This document shows, piece after piece, positions 27,063 to 35,308 of a DNA stretch of 64,000 nt. The first letter of the stretch is position 1. Each line of letters begins with the position of its first letter. The notes below the pieces were generated by a model. It did no database searches and was not told the origin of the DNA. It worked only from the letters and a program-made list of their open reading frames with translations. The DNA is from an uncultured Planctomycetaceae bacterium (GTDB lineage: Bacteria > Planctomycetota > Planctomycetia > Planctomycetales > Planctomycetaceae): assembly GCA_913031625.1 (NCBI GenBank), contig CAJWGB010000002.1:23465-87464 (forward strand), read 5' to 3'. The position numbers were made by a program, and so were the translations under genes.

Positions 27063-27835
27063 GTACTGAGGATGTAGAATCGGATCCTCAACCGCCAGAA
27101 GCATTGAACGACAGTCGTCGAACACAGGCGCACGTGATTCCCTTTGTTGTCTTCATGGTGTTCCTGCTGGTACCGGATCTCCTGGCGGAACCAGAGGGCA
27201 ATGATACTCCATGGTATCTGGCTCATCCGACGCAATGGATCTACCCATTACAGTGTGTGTCCTGCCTTACCGCGCTGATTTTTTATCGCCGCCAATATGA
27301 ACTCACGATGCCGCGCGGCGCTACGCTTGCTGTTGGGGCGGGAATCCTCGGGATCGGATTCTGGCTGCTCCCCGGTCTGATCTATCAATGGCTCGACCTC
27401 ACTCCGGGCTGGTGGAAATACCTTGGTCTCGACCCACGTGCTGAGGGCTTTGATCCGACAGCAGCAGCCACTCAAGGCTCAGTCGGCTGGCTCGCAGCTG
27501 TTGGATTTCGTTTCCTGCGGATGGTGATTGTGGTCCCGCTGATTGAAGAGATCTTCTGGCGCGGATTCCTGATGAGACTGTTGATTGACCCGGATGGCGA
27601 CTATTGGAAGGTGCCTTTTGGAACCCATCACGTCCGTGCGATGTGGGGGGTGACGATCGTCTTTGTACTGGTCCATTCGCCTGTGGACTATGTCGGGGCG
27701 CTGGTGTATGGACTGCTGACGTACGTGGTCACCATCAGGACAAAGAGCCTTTCTGCGTGCGTTCTGATGCACGCCGTGGCAAACCTGCTGCTGGGCCTGT
27801 ACGTGATGCAGACCGGCCAGTGGGGATACTGGTAA
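27059..27835 (+). CDS. CPBP-family membrane protease (CAAX prenyl protease-related)
   Basis: A 258-residue integral membrane protein with about seven hydrophobic segments. The CPBP/Abi motifs are complete: IEEIFWRGF (EExxxR type), VFVLVHSPVDYVGALVYG (second-motif His) and LMHAVANLLLG (third-motif His and Asn). It resembles the CAAX-protease-related proteins that accompany exosortase systems in some bacteria, but no exosortase or PEP-CTERM protein is in the window. Probably an intramembrane glutamic/metal-type peptidase with unknown substrate. Its ATG overlaps the nuclease stop; transcription converges with the sulfatase-like gene at 28024. Confidence 0.87.
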   Translation: MSTEDVESDPQPPEALNDSRRTQAHVIPFVVFMVFLLVPDLLAEPEGNDTPWYLAHPTQWIYPLQCVSCLTALIFYRRQYELTMPRGATLAVGAGILGIGFWLLPGLIYQWLDLTPGWWKYLGLDPRAEGFDPTAAATQGSVGWLAAVGFRFLRMVIVVPLIEEIFWRGFLMRLLIDPDGDYWKVPFGTHHVRAMWGVTIVFVLVHSPVDYVGALVYGLLTYVVTIRTKSLSACVLMHAVANLLLGLYVMQTGQWGYW

Positions 27836-27860
27836 GCAGTGATCTGGGTGGCACCGGCTC

Positions 27861-27920
27861 CGCTGGCAAAGCCAGCGCAACCCCGGCGTGCTTTAATCTT
27901 AGCGGAGCGGCGCGAGCCGC
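27861..27920. repeat. Two GC-rich hairpins in a convergent intergenic region
   Basis: CGCTGGC-AAA-GCCAGCG at 27861-27877 is a perfect 7-bp stem, and GCGGC-GCGA-GCCGC at 27907-27920 a 5-bp stem. They lie between two convergent genes and could form a bidirectional terminator or a REP-like element. No long T-runs follow. Confidence 0.5.
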
Positions 27921-28023
27921 CCGGCCGAGCAGGGTTTCGGGGCGGCTGCCGTTTCGGTCCATTCGAACCCTGAGGGTTGTTTGGCCGGAGTGCTTGTGCA
28001 CTTCCACTATGATGTGGGCGGCT

Positions 28024-30132
28024 CTAAGGACGTGTATGAGTTGTGACCCGGCCCGTCGAGGGAACAGCTTCAGGAAACTGCTTCTGCAAATGAGACGGCT
28101 GAGGTGGGCGCGGCGGATAGTACCGTGAGTAGTACGCGGAGTAATGGTAGAACGCCAGCTGACGAGCACGCCATGTTGTAAGTGTCCGATGTAGTTCCTG
28201 CGTCAGCGCCGGGTGTTCCCCCTTTATGATCTGGTTTTCCCATGGATCTTCCTGCAGATCAAACAGCCCGCTGGCACCGGTGTCATGATCCAGAACGTAC
28301 TTCCACCGACCGGCCCACTGTACGGCATCTGAATTTGCAGAGGCACAATTCACATGGAAAAACAGGAACCGTTTGTCGAGGGTCGGGCGGTCAGCTGCGA
28401 GGACATTGATGCCCTGGAAATTCGGATGAGCAGGGCGGCCTGCCAGTGAACAGACAGTTGGGAGAACATCGATCAGTTCCATCGGATAAGCTGACTCAGA
28501 CGGTTCAACGCGTCCGGGCGCGTGAACAACGCAGGCCACTTTTAACATCGATTCAAAAGGATGCTGGGCGTGGCCGACTCGGCCGTTCTCCTGAAATGCC
28601 TCTCCGTTTTCCCCGAGGACAACAAAGATTGTGTTATCGAGTTGTCCTGTTCGCTGCAGTGCTTCCACCATGCGTCCGATCTGTGCGTCGCAGTGATGGA
28701 TCGCATTGAAGAACGCATTTCGCACCATGGGAGTCTTCTCTTTGGGGTACGACATGAAGCTGACATCATCATCCAGATGACACGGCTGAAACGGGGCAGG
28801 CACGTGATCCGGAATGTGATAAGGAAAGTGCGATGCCTGAAAGTTCATACTGAGAAAGAATGGTTCACCCGTCTTGTGGCACTCTTCCATCAGTCTGATG
28901 GCAGTGTCTGTGGTGTGTTCGTCGTAAAGGCACCCGGTTCGAAACATGCCCGCACTGTGCTCGTGAGCAAGGCCTGGGTCTCGGGCAGGAACATAAGACA
29001 TGTCTGTCAGGCTTCGCTCAGCGTCGTAGAAGACATCAAGTGCGGGGACATCGAGGAAACGGTCCATCCCGCCCCACGATTCGTTCTGTGAGCTGACAAT
29101 CGCTGTGCGGTATCCTCGTTCCTTAAAGACATCAAACGCCAGTGTTTTCGGCCAGGGGTCATCATCCCGATAATAGTGATGCCGACGGGTTCTCAATGGA
29201 TACAGAGACGAGACGATGCAGACGTCGGAATAGTCAGAGTGAGTGCTTTGAGCATACGCATTCGTGAACCGCAGACCCTCCTGAGCCAGCTGATTCAAAT
29301 GGGGCATCACTTCGCGCCCCTGGTGTCGTTGATAGACGGCGTCGGCTCTCAGTGACTCAATGGCTACAAAAATGACATTGGGGCGGCTGGCTGTCTGATC
29401 AGTCTCGGACGAAGAGACGCTCTTCTGAATGGCCACAAGCTCAGACTCATGCAGACACGGTTCGATCTCTTCGAGAGTCATCGTGTCCAGCAGAGAACAC
29501 GCCAGTGTATAAACCGGATGAGTTGTCCTTGCCGCGACATCGATTCGCTGGCTGCGCCGTTGCTCGCTGGCATCCATGAACAGACCGATCACCAGAAAGG
29601 CGACGGCAGGGGTCATGCGTCGCCAAAGCTGACTCTGGTTCGGATTGCTCTTGAGCGGCGTAGACAACAGCCTGCCTGCAACCAGAGTCACGATGATGCC
29701 ACCAATGCCGGCAGCAACGAACGCGATGTGTTCCGCCTCCGACAGGTACAGCCACGTTGTTTCAAACGGGTTGTTCAGAATGAAGAGAACAGCATCCAGG
29801 TTCATGTAGCGTCCGGTTCGAACCAACAGACCCCAACTGGCGACGTACAGAACGAATCCGGTTCCCAGAGAAACAGCCGTCGCCCAGCGCAGCGTCTTTG
29901 ATCGGCCAGGCTGACTGAGCCAGTTAGCGCACTGAGCAATGCTGAGCCAGAACCATGGAATAAACAGAACGGCGAGAACACTCAGAACACCACCAAAGCG
30001 CAAAGACTCTGGTTGCTGCCAGAACAGGACTCCCAATTCGATTGCGCACAACGCTGCAAGGATCCGAGGCACAGGGCCATCAGGAATAAGGCGTCTTGGA
30101 CCCGAGGAGGAATTTGTTGCTGGCTTGGCCAC
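28024..30132 (-). CDS. Membrane-anchored sulfatase/LTA-synthase-like phosphoryl- or sulfuryl-transferase
   Basis: The 702-residue protein has an N-terminal membrane part of about 195 residues with five or so helices (ILAALCAIELGVLFW, FGGVLSVLAVLFIPWFWLSI, AVSLGTGFVLYVASWG, FVAAGIGGIIVTLVAG, MTPAVAFLVIGLFMD) and an extracytoplasmic alkaline-phosphatase-superfamily domain from about residue 250 (NVIFVAIESLRADAVY, AYAQSTHSDYSDVCIVSSLYPLR). This layout is that of LtaS/OpgB/EptA-type enzymes. At the late metal-binding motif, where such enzymes usually have GDHGE, this protein has LGENGEAFQENGRVGH, so Asp-His is Glu-Asn. Activity may thus be altered. Substrate unknown. Confidence 0.87.
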   Translation of the reverse strand: MAKPATNSSSGPRRLIPDGPVPRILAALCAIELGVLFWQQPESLRFGGVLSVLAVLFIPWFWLSIAQCANWLSQPGRSKTLRWATAVSLGTGFVLYVASWGLLVRTGRYMNLDAVLFILNNPFETTWLYLSEAEHIAFVAAGIGGIIVTLVAGRLLSTPLKSNPNQSQLWRRMTPAVAFLVIGLFMDASEQRRSQRIDVAARTTHPVYTLACSLLDTMTLEEIEPCLHESELVAIQKSVSSSETDQTASRPNVIFVAIESLRADAVYQRHQGREVMPHLNQLAQEGLRFTNAYAQSTHSDYSDVCIVSSLYPLRTRRHHYYRDDDPWPKTLAFDVFKERGYRTAIVSSQNESWGGMDRFLDVPALDVFYDAERSLTDMSYVPARDPGLAHEHSAGMFRTGCLYDEHTTDTAIRLMEECHKTGEPFFLSMNFQASHFPYHIPDHVPAPFQPCHLDDDVSFMSYPKEKTPMVRNAFFNAIHHCDAQIGRMVEALQRTGQLDNTIFVVLGENGEAFQENGRVGHAQHPFESMLKVACVVHAPGRVEPSESAYPMELIDVLPTVCSLAGRPAHPNFQGINVLAADRPTLDKRFLFFHVNCASANSDAVQWAGRWKYVLDHDTGASGLFDLQEDPWENQIIKGEHPALTQELHRTLTTWRARQLAFYHYSAYYSRYYPPRPPQPSHLQKQFPEAVPSTGRVTTHTRP

Positions 30133-30359
30133 AGGTATTCGAATGTGGGGTTGGCGACGGGCGGTCTCTTCCAGCTTAAACCTAGGTCACCGTCGAATTC
30201 TCGCGAAGTTGTTGTGGCAAAACTGCTGACCTGCCTGCGGCGATAACCGGCACAGCCGTCAAAATCAGGCGCATGGTTCACCTGGGGTTTCGGCCGGGAT
30301 AGCATGAGCGTACTGACGCTGACCATTCAACCCTGTGTGTGACCTCTGGAGCTGATCCC

Positions 30360-31364
30360 ATGCGACTGCTGCTACCCGTGCTATTCATCCTTTCGCCTGT
30401 TGTTGCTGATGAGGCAGAGAAGGTGTTGCGGATTGGAATGATTGGGCTCGACACGTCTCATTGCCTTCACTTCTCGCGAATTCTGAATGACGAAAGTGAC
30501 CCCAGGCATGTCTCCGGCTGTCGTGTGGTAATGGTTTACCCCAAAGGCTCGCCAGACATCCCAAGCAGTGTCTCCCGCGTGCCTCAGTACACGGAGGACA
30601 TTCAGAAACTCGGAGTTCAGATTGAGTCTGATCTTGAGAAGATGATTCAGGGAGTCGATGCGGTATTGCTGGAAACCAATGATGGTCGCCCACATCTTGA
30701 ACAGCTGGTGCCAGTCCTGAGAGCAGGCAAGCCCTGCTTCATTGACAAGCCGATTGCCGGTTCGCTGACCGACTGCATTGCGATTTTCAAGCTGGCTGAG
30801 CACTTTAAGACGCCGGTCTTCTCGTCGTCGTCGCTGCGATACGGAAAGAATACTCAGGCCGTGCGGGGTGGGTCAATCGGTGACGTCACGGGCTGTGATA
30901 CATGGTCACCATGCTCGCTGGAGAAGACGCATCCGGATCTCTTCTGGTATGGCATCCATGGCGTGGAAAGCCTGTTTACGGTGATGGGCACCGGAGTAGA
31001 GAGTGTGGTCAGAACTCAGACGAAAGACTTTGAGAAGGTCACGGGTACATGGAAGGACGGCCGGATCGGGACATTTCGAGGTCTCCGAACGGGCAGTCGG
31101 GGGTATGGCGGAACTGCGTTTGGCACGAAGGGAATCACGTCTGTGGGAAGCTATGACGGGTACGATCCGCTGCTTGTCGAGATCGTGAAGTTCTTCAAGG
31201 GCGGGCCTGTTCCAATCGAAGCTCGGGAGACGATTGAGCTCTACGCTTTCATGGAAGCTGCAGATGAAAGCAAACGCAACGGATTTGTGCACGTACGAAT
31301 CAAAGATGTGATTGCTCAGGCTGAGAAGGAAGCCGATAAGAAGATCAGGGATATTCTGAAGTGA
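30360..31364 (+). CDS. Secreted Gfo/Idh/MocA-family oxidoreductase
   Basis: ATG 30360 is preferred (GGAG eight bases upstream) and gives a signal peptide MRLLLPVLFILSPVVADEAE. The 334-residue product then has the Rossmann start LRIGMIGLDTSHCLHFSRIL, the motif LLETNDGRPHLEQLVPVLRAGKPCFIDKPIAGS (DKP in place of the common EKP), and the C-terminal beta-sheet domain. Family members oxidise or reduce sugars and related compounds with NAD(P); exported forms are common in planctomycetes and usually carry a Tat signal, whereas this one looks Sec-type. Substrate unknown. The next small ORF begins 28 bases later. Confidence 0.87.
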   Translation: MRLLLPVLFILSPVVADEAEKVLRIGMIGLDTSHCLHFSRILNDESDPRHVSGCRVVMVYPKGSPDIPSSVSRVPQYTEDIQKLGVQIESDLEKMIQGVDAVLLETNDGRPHLEQLVPVLRAGKPCFIDKPIAGSLTDCIAIFKLAEHFKTPVFSSSSLRYGKNTQAVRGGSIGDVTGCDTWSPCSLEKTHPDLFWYGIHGVESLFTVMGTGVESVVRTQTKDFEKVTGTWKDGRIGTFRGLRTGSRGYGGTAFGTKGITSVGSYDGYDPLLVEIVKFFKGGPVPIEARETIELYAFMEAADESKRNGFVHVRIKDVIAQAEKEADKKIRDILK

Positions 31365-31391
31365 CAGAACTGACTCCATGAAAGCCGACTG

Positions 31392-31712
31392 ATGAATTCA
31401 TCTTCCGCGAAGACGCTTGCCGTTCTTTCTTCCGTCATTGCTGTTGGCGGGGCATGTGTCGTGATGTCACTTCAGCAGACCGTAGCGGCTCTTTATGTCC
31501 GGAGTAGCGCCCTCCTCGTAGCCCGATCCCAGTCCCAACTCAATCTCAGGTCCGGAATGGACATTCGGGTATCCAGTGCGGATGACGCTGACAGATCGAT
31601 CACCCGACTTCAGTTGCCGACCGAGATACCACCAGACGTCGAAGATGCGTCTGAGTACCTGCGAGGGTACGCGGCCGCCGTGTCCTTCCAGAGAAGCACG
31701 GCTGTCCCCTGA
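31392..31712 (+). CDS. Small hypothetical protein with N-terminal membrane segment
   Basis: A 106-residue ORF with one hydrophobic segment (TLAVLSSVIAVGGACVVMSL) near the start and a polar remainder rich in Asp/Ser. It begins 28 bases after the oxidoreductase on the same strand. No recognised family, and codon pattern is not decisive, so this may be a real small exported protein or an accidental ORF. Confidence 0.4.
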   Translation: MNSSSAKTLAVLSSVIAVGGACVVMSLQQTVAALYVRSSALLVARSQSQLNLRSGMDIRVSSADDADRSITRLQLPTEIPPDVEDASEYLRGYAAAVSFQRSTAVP

Positions 31713-32439
31713 GGATTCTCACTTCTCCAGGTTTCATCCTGGAAAGCCGGCTGGTCAGCCGGACTACAGGTCGCTCAGCTGTCTGAGACACCAAACGCCC
31801 CAACCAATTGAGTTCCACTAATGGGTTCAGAGCAGTGGCGGAATCAGTTTGTCATACACGGAACAGTTAATGACATGGTTGCAACGATAGTCGACTTCGA
31901 TCCCGGGCCATAACCGTGGTCGCGCAGAACCGTGGTATGCCAGCAGGGTACCAGGAACAAAAAACAGCTCGGACCGCCACGATCAGCATGGGGTTTGATC
32001 ACCGCAGACTCACCTTCCGTCATTCAGGCAGAGATTTCCGCCGGACGGACGTTCATGGGGATGTTGTCCACGACATCGTATCCTGAACTGACACTGTCCC
32101 AGGTCAAGGGCCGGTCTGCGGAGCTAATATTGAAATGCTTGCGCAGAACATTTCCACACCTTGTCCGTTGTTCCCCATGGGGAGTATCACGGTTGTTGCG
32201 TCGGCTCCTGCAAATAGAGGGATAACCCTTACGGGTAAACACCCGATGTTGCGAAACTACATCAGCCCGGTTTGTTCAATGGGGGCATCATTTGGGCAAG
32301 GACGCGAAACTTGTCCGGAAAGGACGATCCGGTAATTCAGTAAACGATGATGTCTGTGACGCTCGGTCCGCAAAATACCCTTACACCCTGACTGCCTGCG
32401 ACCGTTCACCCAGCATCGTCATCGCGATTGAAATGACAG
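31713..32439. other. Gene-free stretch, 727 bases
   Basis: The ORFs here are short and mutually overlapping, with no domains. A hairpin CCGGCT-GGTC-AGCCGG near 31750 may end transcription from the left. The right part should hold the promoter of the sigma-factor gene. No RNA gene recognised. Confidence 0.4.
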
Positions 32440-33161
32440 ATGCCTACTCTTACCCGCCCAGTACAACGACTGTCTCAGGATCTGCGGCCGCAAAAGCCGG
32501 AGTTTGATCGTGATCAGGTCATCCTTGATCACATGGGATACGTCCAGAACATTCTCACCCGAATTCTGAGTCAGCTCCCCCCGCCGTTGATGTCCAGAAC
32601 CTCGAATCAGCAGGTGTGCTTGGACTTATTGAGGCTGCGAGTCAGTTCGATCCCAGTCGAAACGTCGAGTTTCGAACGTTCTCATATCAGCGGATTCGTG
32701 GAGCAATCCTTGATGAGCTGAGGCGAACGTGTCCCCTTTCACAGCAGATGTTGCAGAAGATTGCTCATCTCCGGAAAGTGAAGTCGGAGTTTCAGGGGCA
32801 CGCTACGGTCGAACAACTTGCCGACGCGGCTGACATGAGTACCGAAGAAGTAAGTCGCTGTATTCAGGCAGCTCGACTCACTCAACCAAAGTGTTTCAGT
32901 GACTCTGTGCGTGTTCGAGGTCACATTGGTGACTCGGACCGAAAAACACGACTGGAACGAGAAGAACAGCAGTCTGTCCTCGCTGACGGAATTGAGCAAC
33001 TGCCGGACAAAATGCGCATCGCCATCGGTCTGCATTACAACGATGGTCTGAAGCTAAAAGAAATCGGCCAGATTCTCGGACTGTCGGAATCGCGTGTGTC
33101 CCGCATTCTGGATGCGGCCAGAAAGAAACTGCAGGACTACGTGCAGACGCGTGGTTATTGA
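32440..33161 (+). CDS. FliA/WhiG-type sigma factor, split by a frameshift in a C6 run
   Basis: ORF 32440 gives MPTLTRPVQRLSQDLRPQKP... LDHMGYVQNILTRILSQLPP, then runs out of homology; the other frame resumes with AVDVQNLESAGVLGLIEAASQFDPSRNVEFRTFSYQRIRGAILDELRR (region 2), CPLSQQMLQKIAHLRKVK... (region 3) and GIEQLPDKMRIAIGLHYNDGLKLKEIGQILGLSESRVSRI (region 4). The switch lies at CTCCCCCCG (C-run 32577-32582); one extra C restores a 240-residue protein, the normal FliA length. The site also reads C-CCC-CCG in frame, a possible -1 slippery heptamer. The family directs RNA polymerase to flagellar or developmental promoters. No flagellar or anti-sigma gene is nearby. Confidence 0.85.
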
Positions 33162-33229
33162 GTCAGCTCGTATCCGTGCTCTGTGCCCGGAGCACGAAGA
33201 AGCCGGCGCTGAAGCAGATCACCCACGCG

Positions 33230-33667
33230 TTACTGGACGGGTGCCTGAGACCGAACTTCCTTCAGCTTGTCAGCGAGCTCTTTCTGTCGGCTGTGAATGA
33301 CTTCCATCAACTCGGCAGCTTCTGCATCCTCGGCAGCCTTGACTGTCTGTTCGGCAGCTGCAGTGCTGGCGATCACAACCTGCTGACTGTTTTCCAGCCA
33401 GCTAAACATCGCATCCAGAGCGAGGAACTGGAGATCTGTGTATTCTGTTGGGAACGAACCGAAGTCGATAAAGTGCTCGCGTTCATTGAGCAGCTCGACG
33501 ATCGCAGCGACATCGGATCGCTGAGATTCGGCCAGTGCAAGGACCTGATCGCCCACGGCCTGACGTTCAGAGTCGACCCATGGCCAGCCTTCTGCCACGT
33601 ACTGCAGAAAGCTGCGACTCATGTCGATCAAAGCAGAATTCAGGGCTGACTGTGATTGATCACTCAT
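33230..33667 (-). CDS. Hypothetical helical protein downstream of nuoN
   Basis: A 145-residue, mostly helical, acidic protein (SALNSALIDMSRSFLQYVAEGWPWV, DVAAIVELLNEREHFIDFGSFPTEYTDLQFLALDAMFSWLENSQQ) with a C-terminal Ala/Glu/Lys-rich coiled-coil-like region. No signal peptide or metal motif. It starts 27 bases after the nuoN stop on the same strand and is probably the last gene of the complex I operon. I do not recognise a characterised family; an assembly or accessory role for complex I is inference from position only. Confidence 0.7.
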   Translation of the reverse strand: MSDQSQSALNSALIDMSRSFLQYVAEGWPWVDSERQAVGDQVLALAESQRSDVAAIVELLNEREHFIDFGSFPTEYTDLQFLALDAMFSWLENSQQVVIASTAAAEQTVKAAEDAEAAELMEVIHSRQKELADKLKEVRSQAPVQ

Positions 33668-33694
33668 GAACTTCTTACCGCTCCTGCGTCCCGA

Positions 33695-35266
33695 TTATCC
33701 GCCGATTCCAGCAAGAATCGACTGCCCTGCGTCTTTTGCGATGACAGCCAGCTGGTTTGGCAGGATGCCGGTGATAATGACCATAACTCCCAGCAGTGCC
33801 AGGTAGAGTCGCTCGGCTGTAGGTACCTGAACCGGCTGAATGCCTGGCTCGCGCTCTTCCAGATACATGGCTTTCAGAATCTTTACATAGTAGAAGAGAC
33901 TGAAGACTGTATTCGCACCGGCAAACGCCAGTACCACATACATAAAGCTGCTGACTTCGGCCGCCTTGTACACTGAGGCGAAGACGACCAGCTTTCCGAA
34001 GAACCCGCCCGTACCGGGGATCCCAATCAGGCTGGCGACACAGATCGCCATACAGATGCCAACCCAGTTCCCCTGCGTACCCACACCCTTTAAGCTTGTG
34101 AGGTCCTCGCGGAACGTGTGGTTGCGAACCATTGCCACAACTGCGAACGCACCGAGGTTCATGAAGAGGTAAGCGGCGAGGTAGAACAAAAGAGATGACA
34201 GAGAATTGCTGACGTCATCTGCAGTCGCAGTGTCGGAATTCTGCAGCACAACAAAAGCTGAGACTGCCATCACCATGTAGCCGGCATGCGCGATCGTTGA
34301 ATAGGCAAACAGGCGTTTGACGTTCGTTTGGCCGTAGGCTGTCAGATTTCCGTAGGTAGCGGTCAGAATGCCGATCAGGCCAAGGCCCAGACCGAACCAT
34401 GTCATCAGTTCCGCTGTTTCTGCTCCGGTCAGGCTCAGCAGAAATCGCACCAGCAGAGCAAATGCTCCGGCCTTTGATGCAACAGACAGGAATCCGGCAA
34501 CCTCAGCGGGTGCTCCTTCGAATGCGTCCGGAGCCCAGAAGTGAAATGGGACGAGTGACAGTTTGAAGGCCAGTCCGGCAAGGACCAGCAGGGCTCCCAG
34601 TGCAACTGTCATTACACCCGGGCTCCCAAGTCCGCCACCCAGTGCGCTGAGCTGCGAGCCGAGAATCGCCATATCACCTGTACCAAGTACTCCCATGATC
34701 AAACTGATGCCGTACAGCATGACTCCGGCTGCACCAGCACCGTAGACGACGTACTTAAGTGCGGCTTCACTGCTTTCCTTACGACCTTTCAGAAAACCAA
34801 CCATGACGTAACTGGGCACACTGGCCATCTCGACGCCAAGGAAGAGCATCAACAGGTGGTTGGCGCTGGCCATCATCATCATGCCGATGGTGGAGCCAAG
34901 GAGCAGGGTGTAGAAGTCAGGAGAATCTTCGCTGTCCGGGATGCCCGTCAGGACGGTTAAGGCAATCGTGAGAATGAGGAACAGGCAAAGGAAGATGCGG
35001 AAGTAGACCGTGAACAGGTCGTGCTTGAGCATGCCGGCGAAGAAGACCACAGATGTGCCGTCTTCAATATTGATGACCTGCTGAACGCTGAAGCCACCGG
35101 CAACCAAAGCTCCAACCAGAGCAACAAAAGAACCGGGAACAAACCGGTCAATGCTGAACAGTCGAAACAACAACAACAGCACAACGGTTGCACTCAGAAC
35201 CAGCTCAGCGTTGAAGTAAACGCTGAGGTCCCGCCCCGTTGTATTCAAAAGTTGATCGATAGACAC
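33695..35266 (-). CDS. nuoN: NADH-quinone oxidoreductase subunit N
   Basis: The 523-residue protein is a Mrp-antiporter-like proton-pumping subunit with about 14 helices. Landmarks: LLFLGVEMASVPSYVMVGF (conserved Glu in helix 5), SLVPFHFWAPDAFEGAPAEVAGFLSVASKAG (Lys of the central half-channel), NVKRLFAYSTIAHAGYMVMA and LTSLKGVG. It forms the membrane-arm subunit proximal to nuoK/nuoJ in complex I. Start-to-stop gap to nuoM is 42 bases. Length slightly above the usual 480-490 residues. Confidence 0.95.
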   Translation of the reverse strand: MSIDQLLNTTGRDLSVYFNAELVLSATVVLLLLFRLFSIDRFVPGSFVALVGALVAGGFSVQQVINIEDGTSVVFFAGMLKHDLFTVYFRIFLCLFLILTIALTVLTGIPDSEDSPDFYTLLLGSTIGMMMMASANHLLMLFLGVEMASVPSYVMVGFLKGRKESSEAALKYVVYGAGAAGVMLYGISLIMGVLGTGDMAILGSQLSALGGGLGSPGVMTVALGALLVLAGLAFKLSLVPFHFWAPDAFEGAPAEVAGFLSVASKAGAFALLVRFLLSLTGAETAELMTWFGLGLGLIGILTATYGNLTAYGQTNVKRLFAYSTIAHAGYMVMAVSAFVVLQNSDTATADDVSNSLSSLLFYLAAYLFMNLGAFAVVAMVRNHTFREDLTSLKGVGTQGNWVGICMAICVASLIGIPGTGGFFGKLVVFASVYKAAEVSSFMYVVLAFAGANTVFSLFYYVKILKAMYLEEREPGIQPVQVPTAERLYLALLGVMVIITGILPNQLAVIAKDAGQSILAGIGG

Positions 35267-35308
35267 GTTGGTCGCCAGTGTATGAGTTCGAACCGAAAAT
35301 CGTCCGGG

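Noticed and set aside
27059-27835. Exosortase/PEP-CTERM system around the CPBP protease
   Set aside because: No exosortase or PEP-CTERM tail is found in the window, so the link is not supported.
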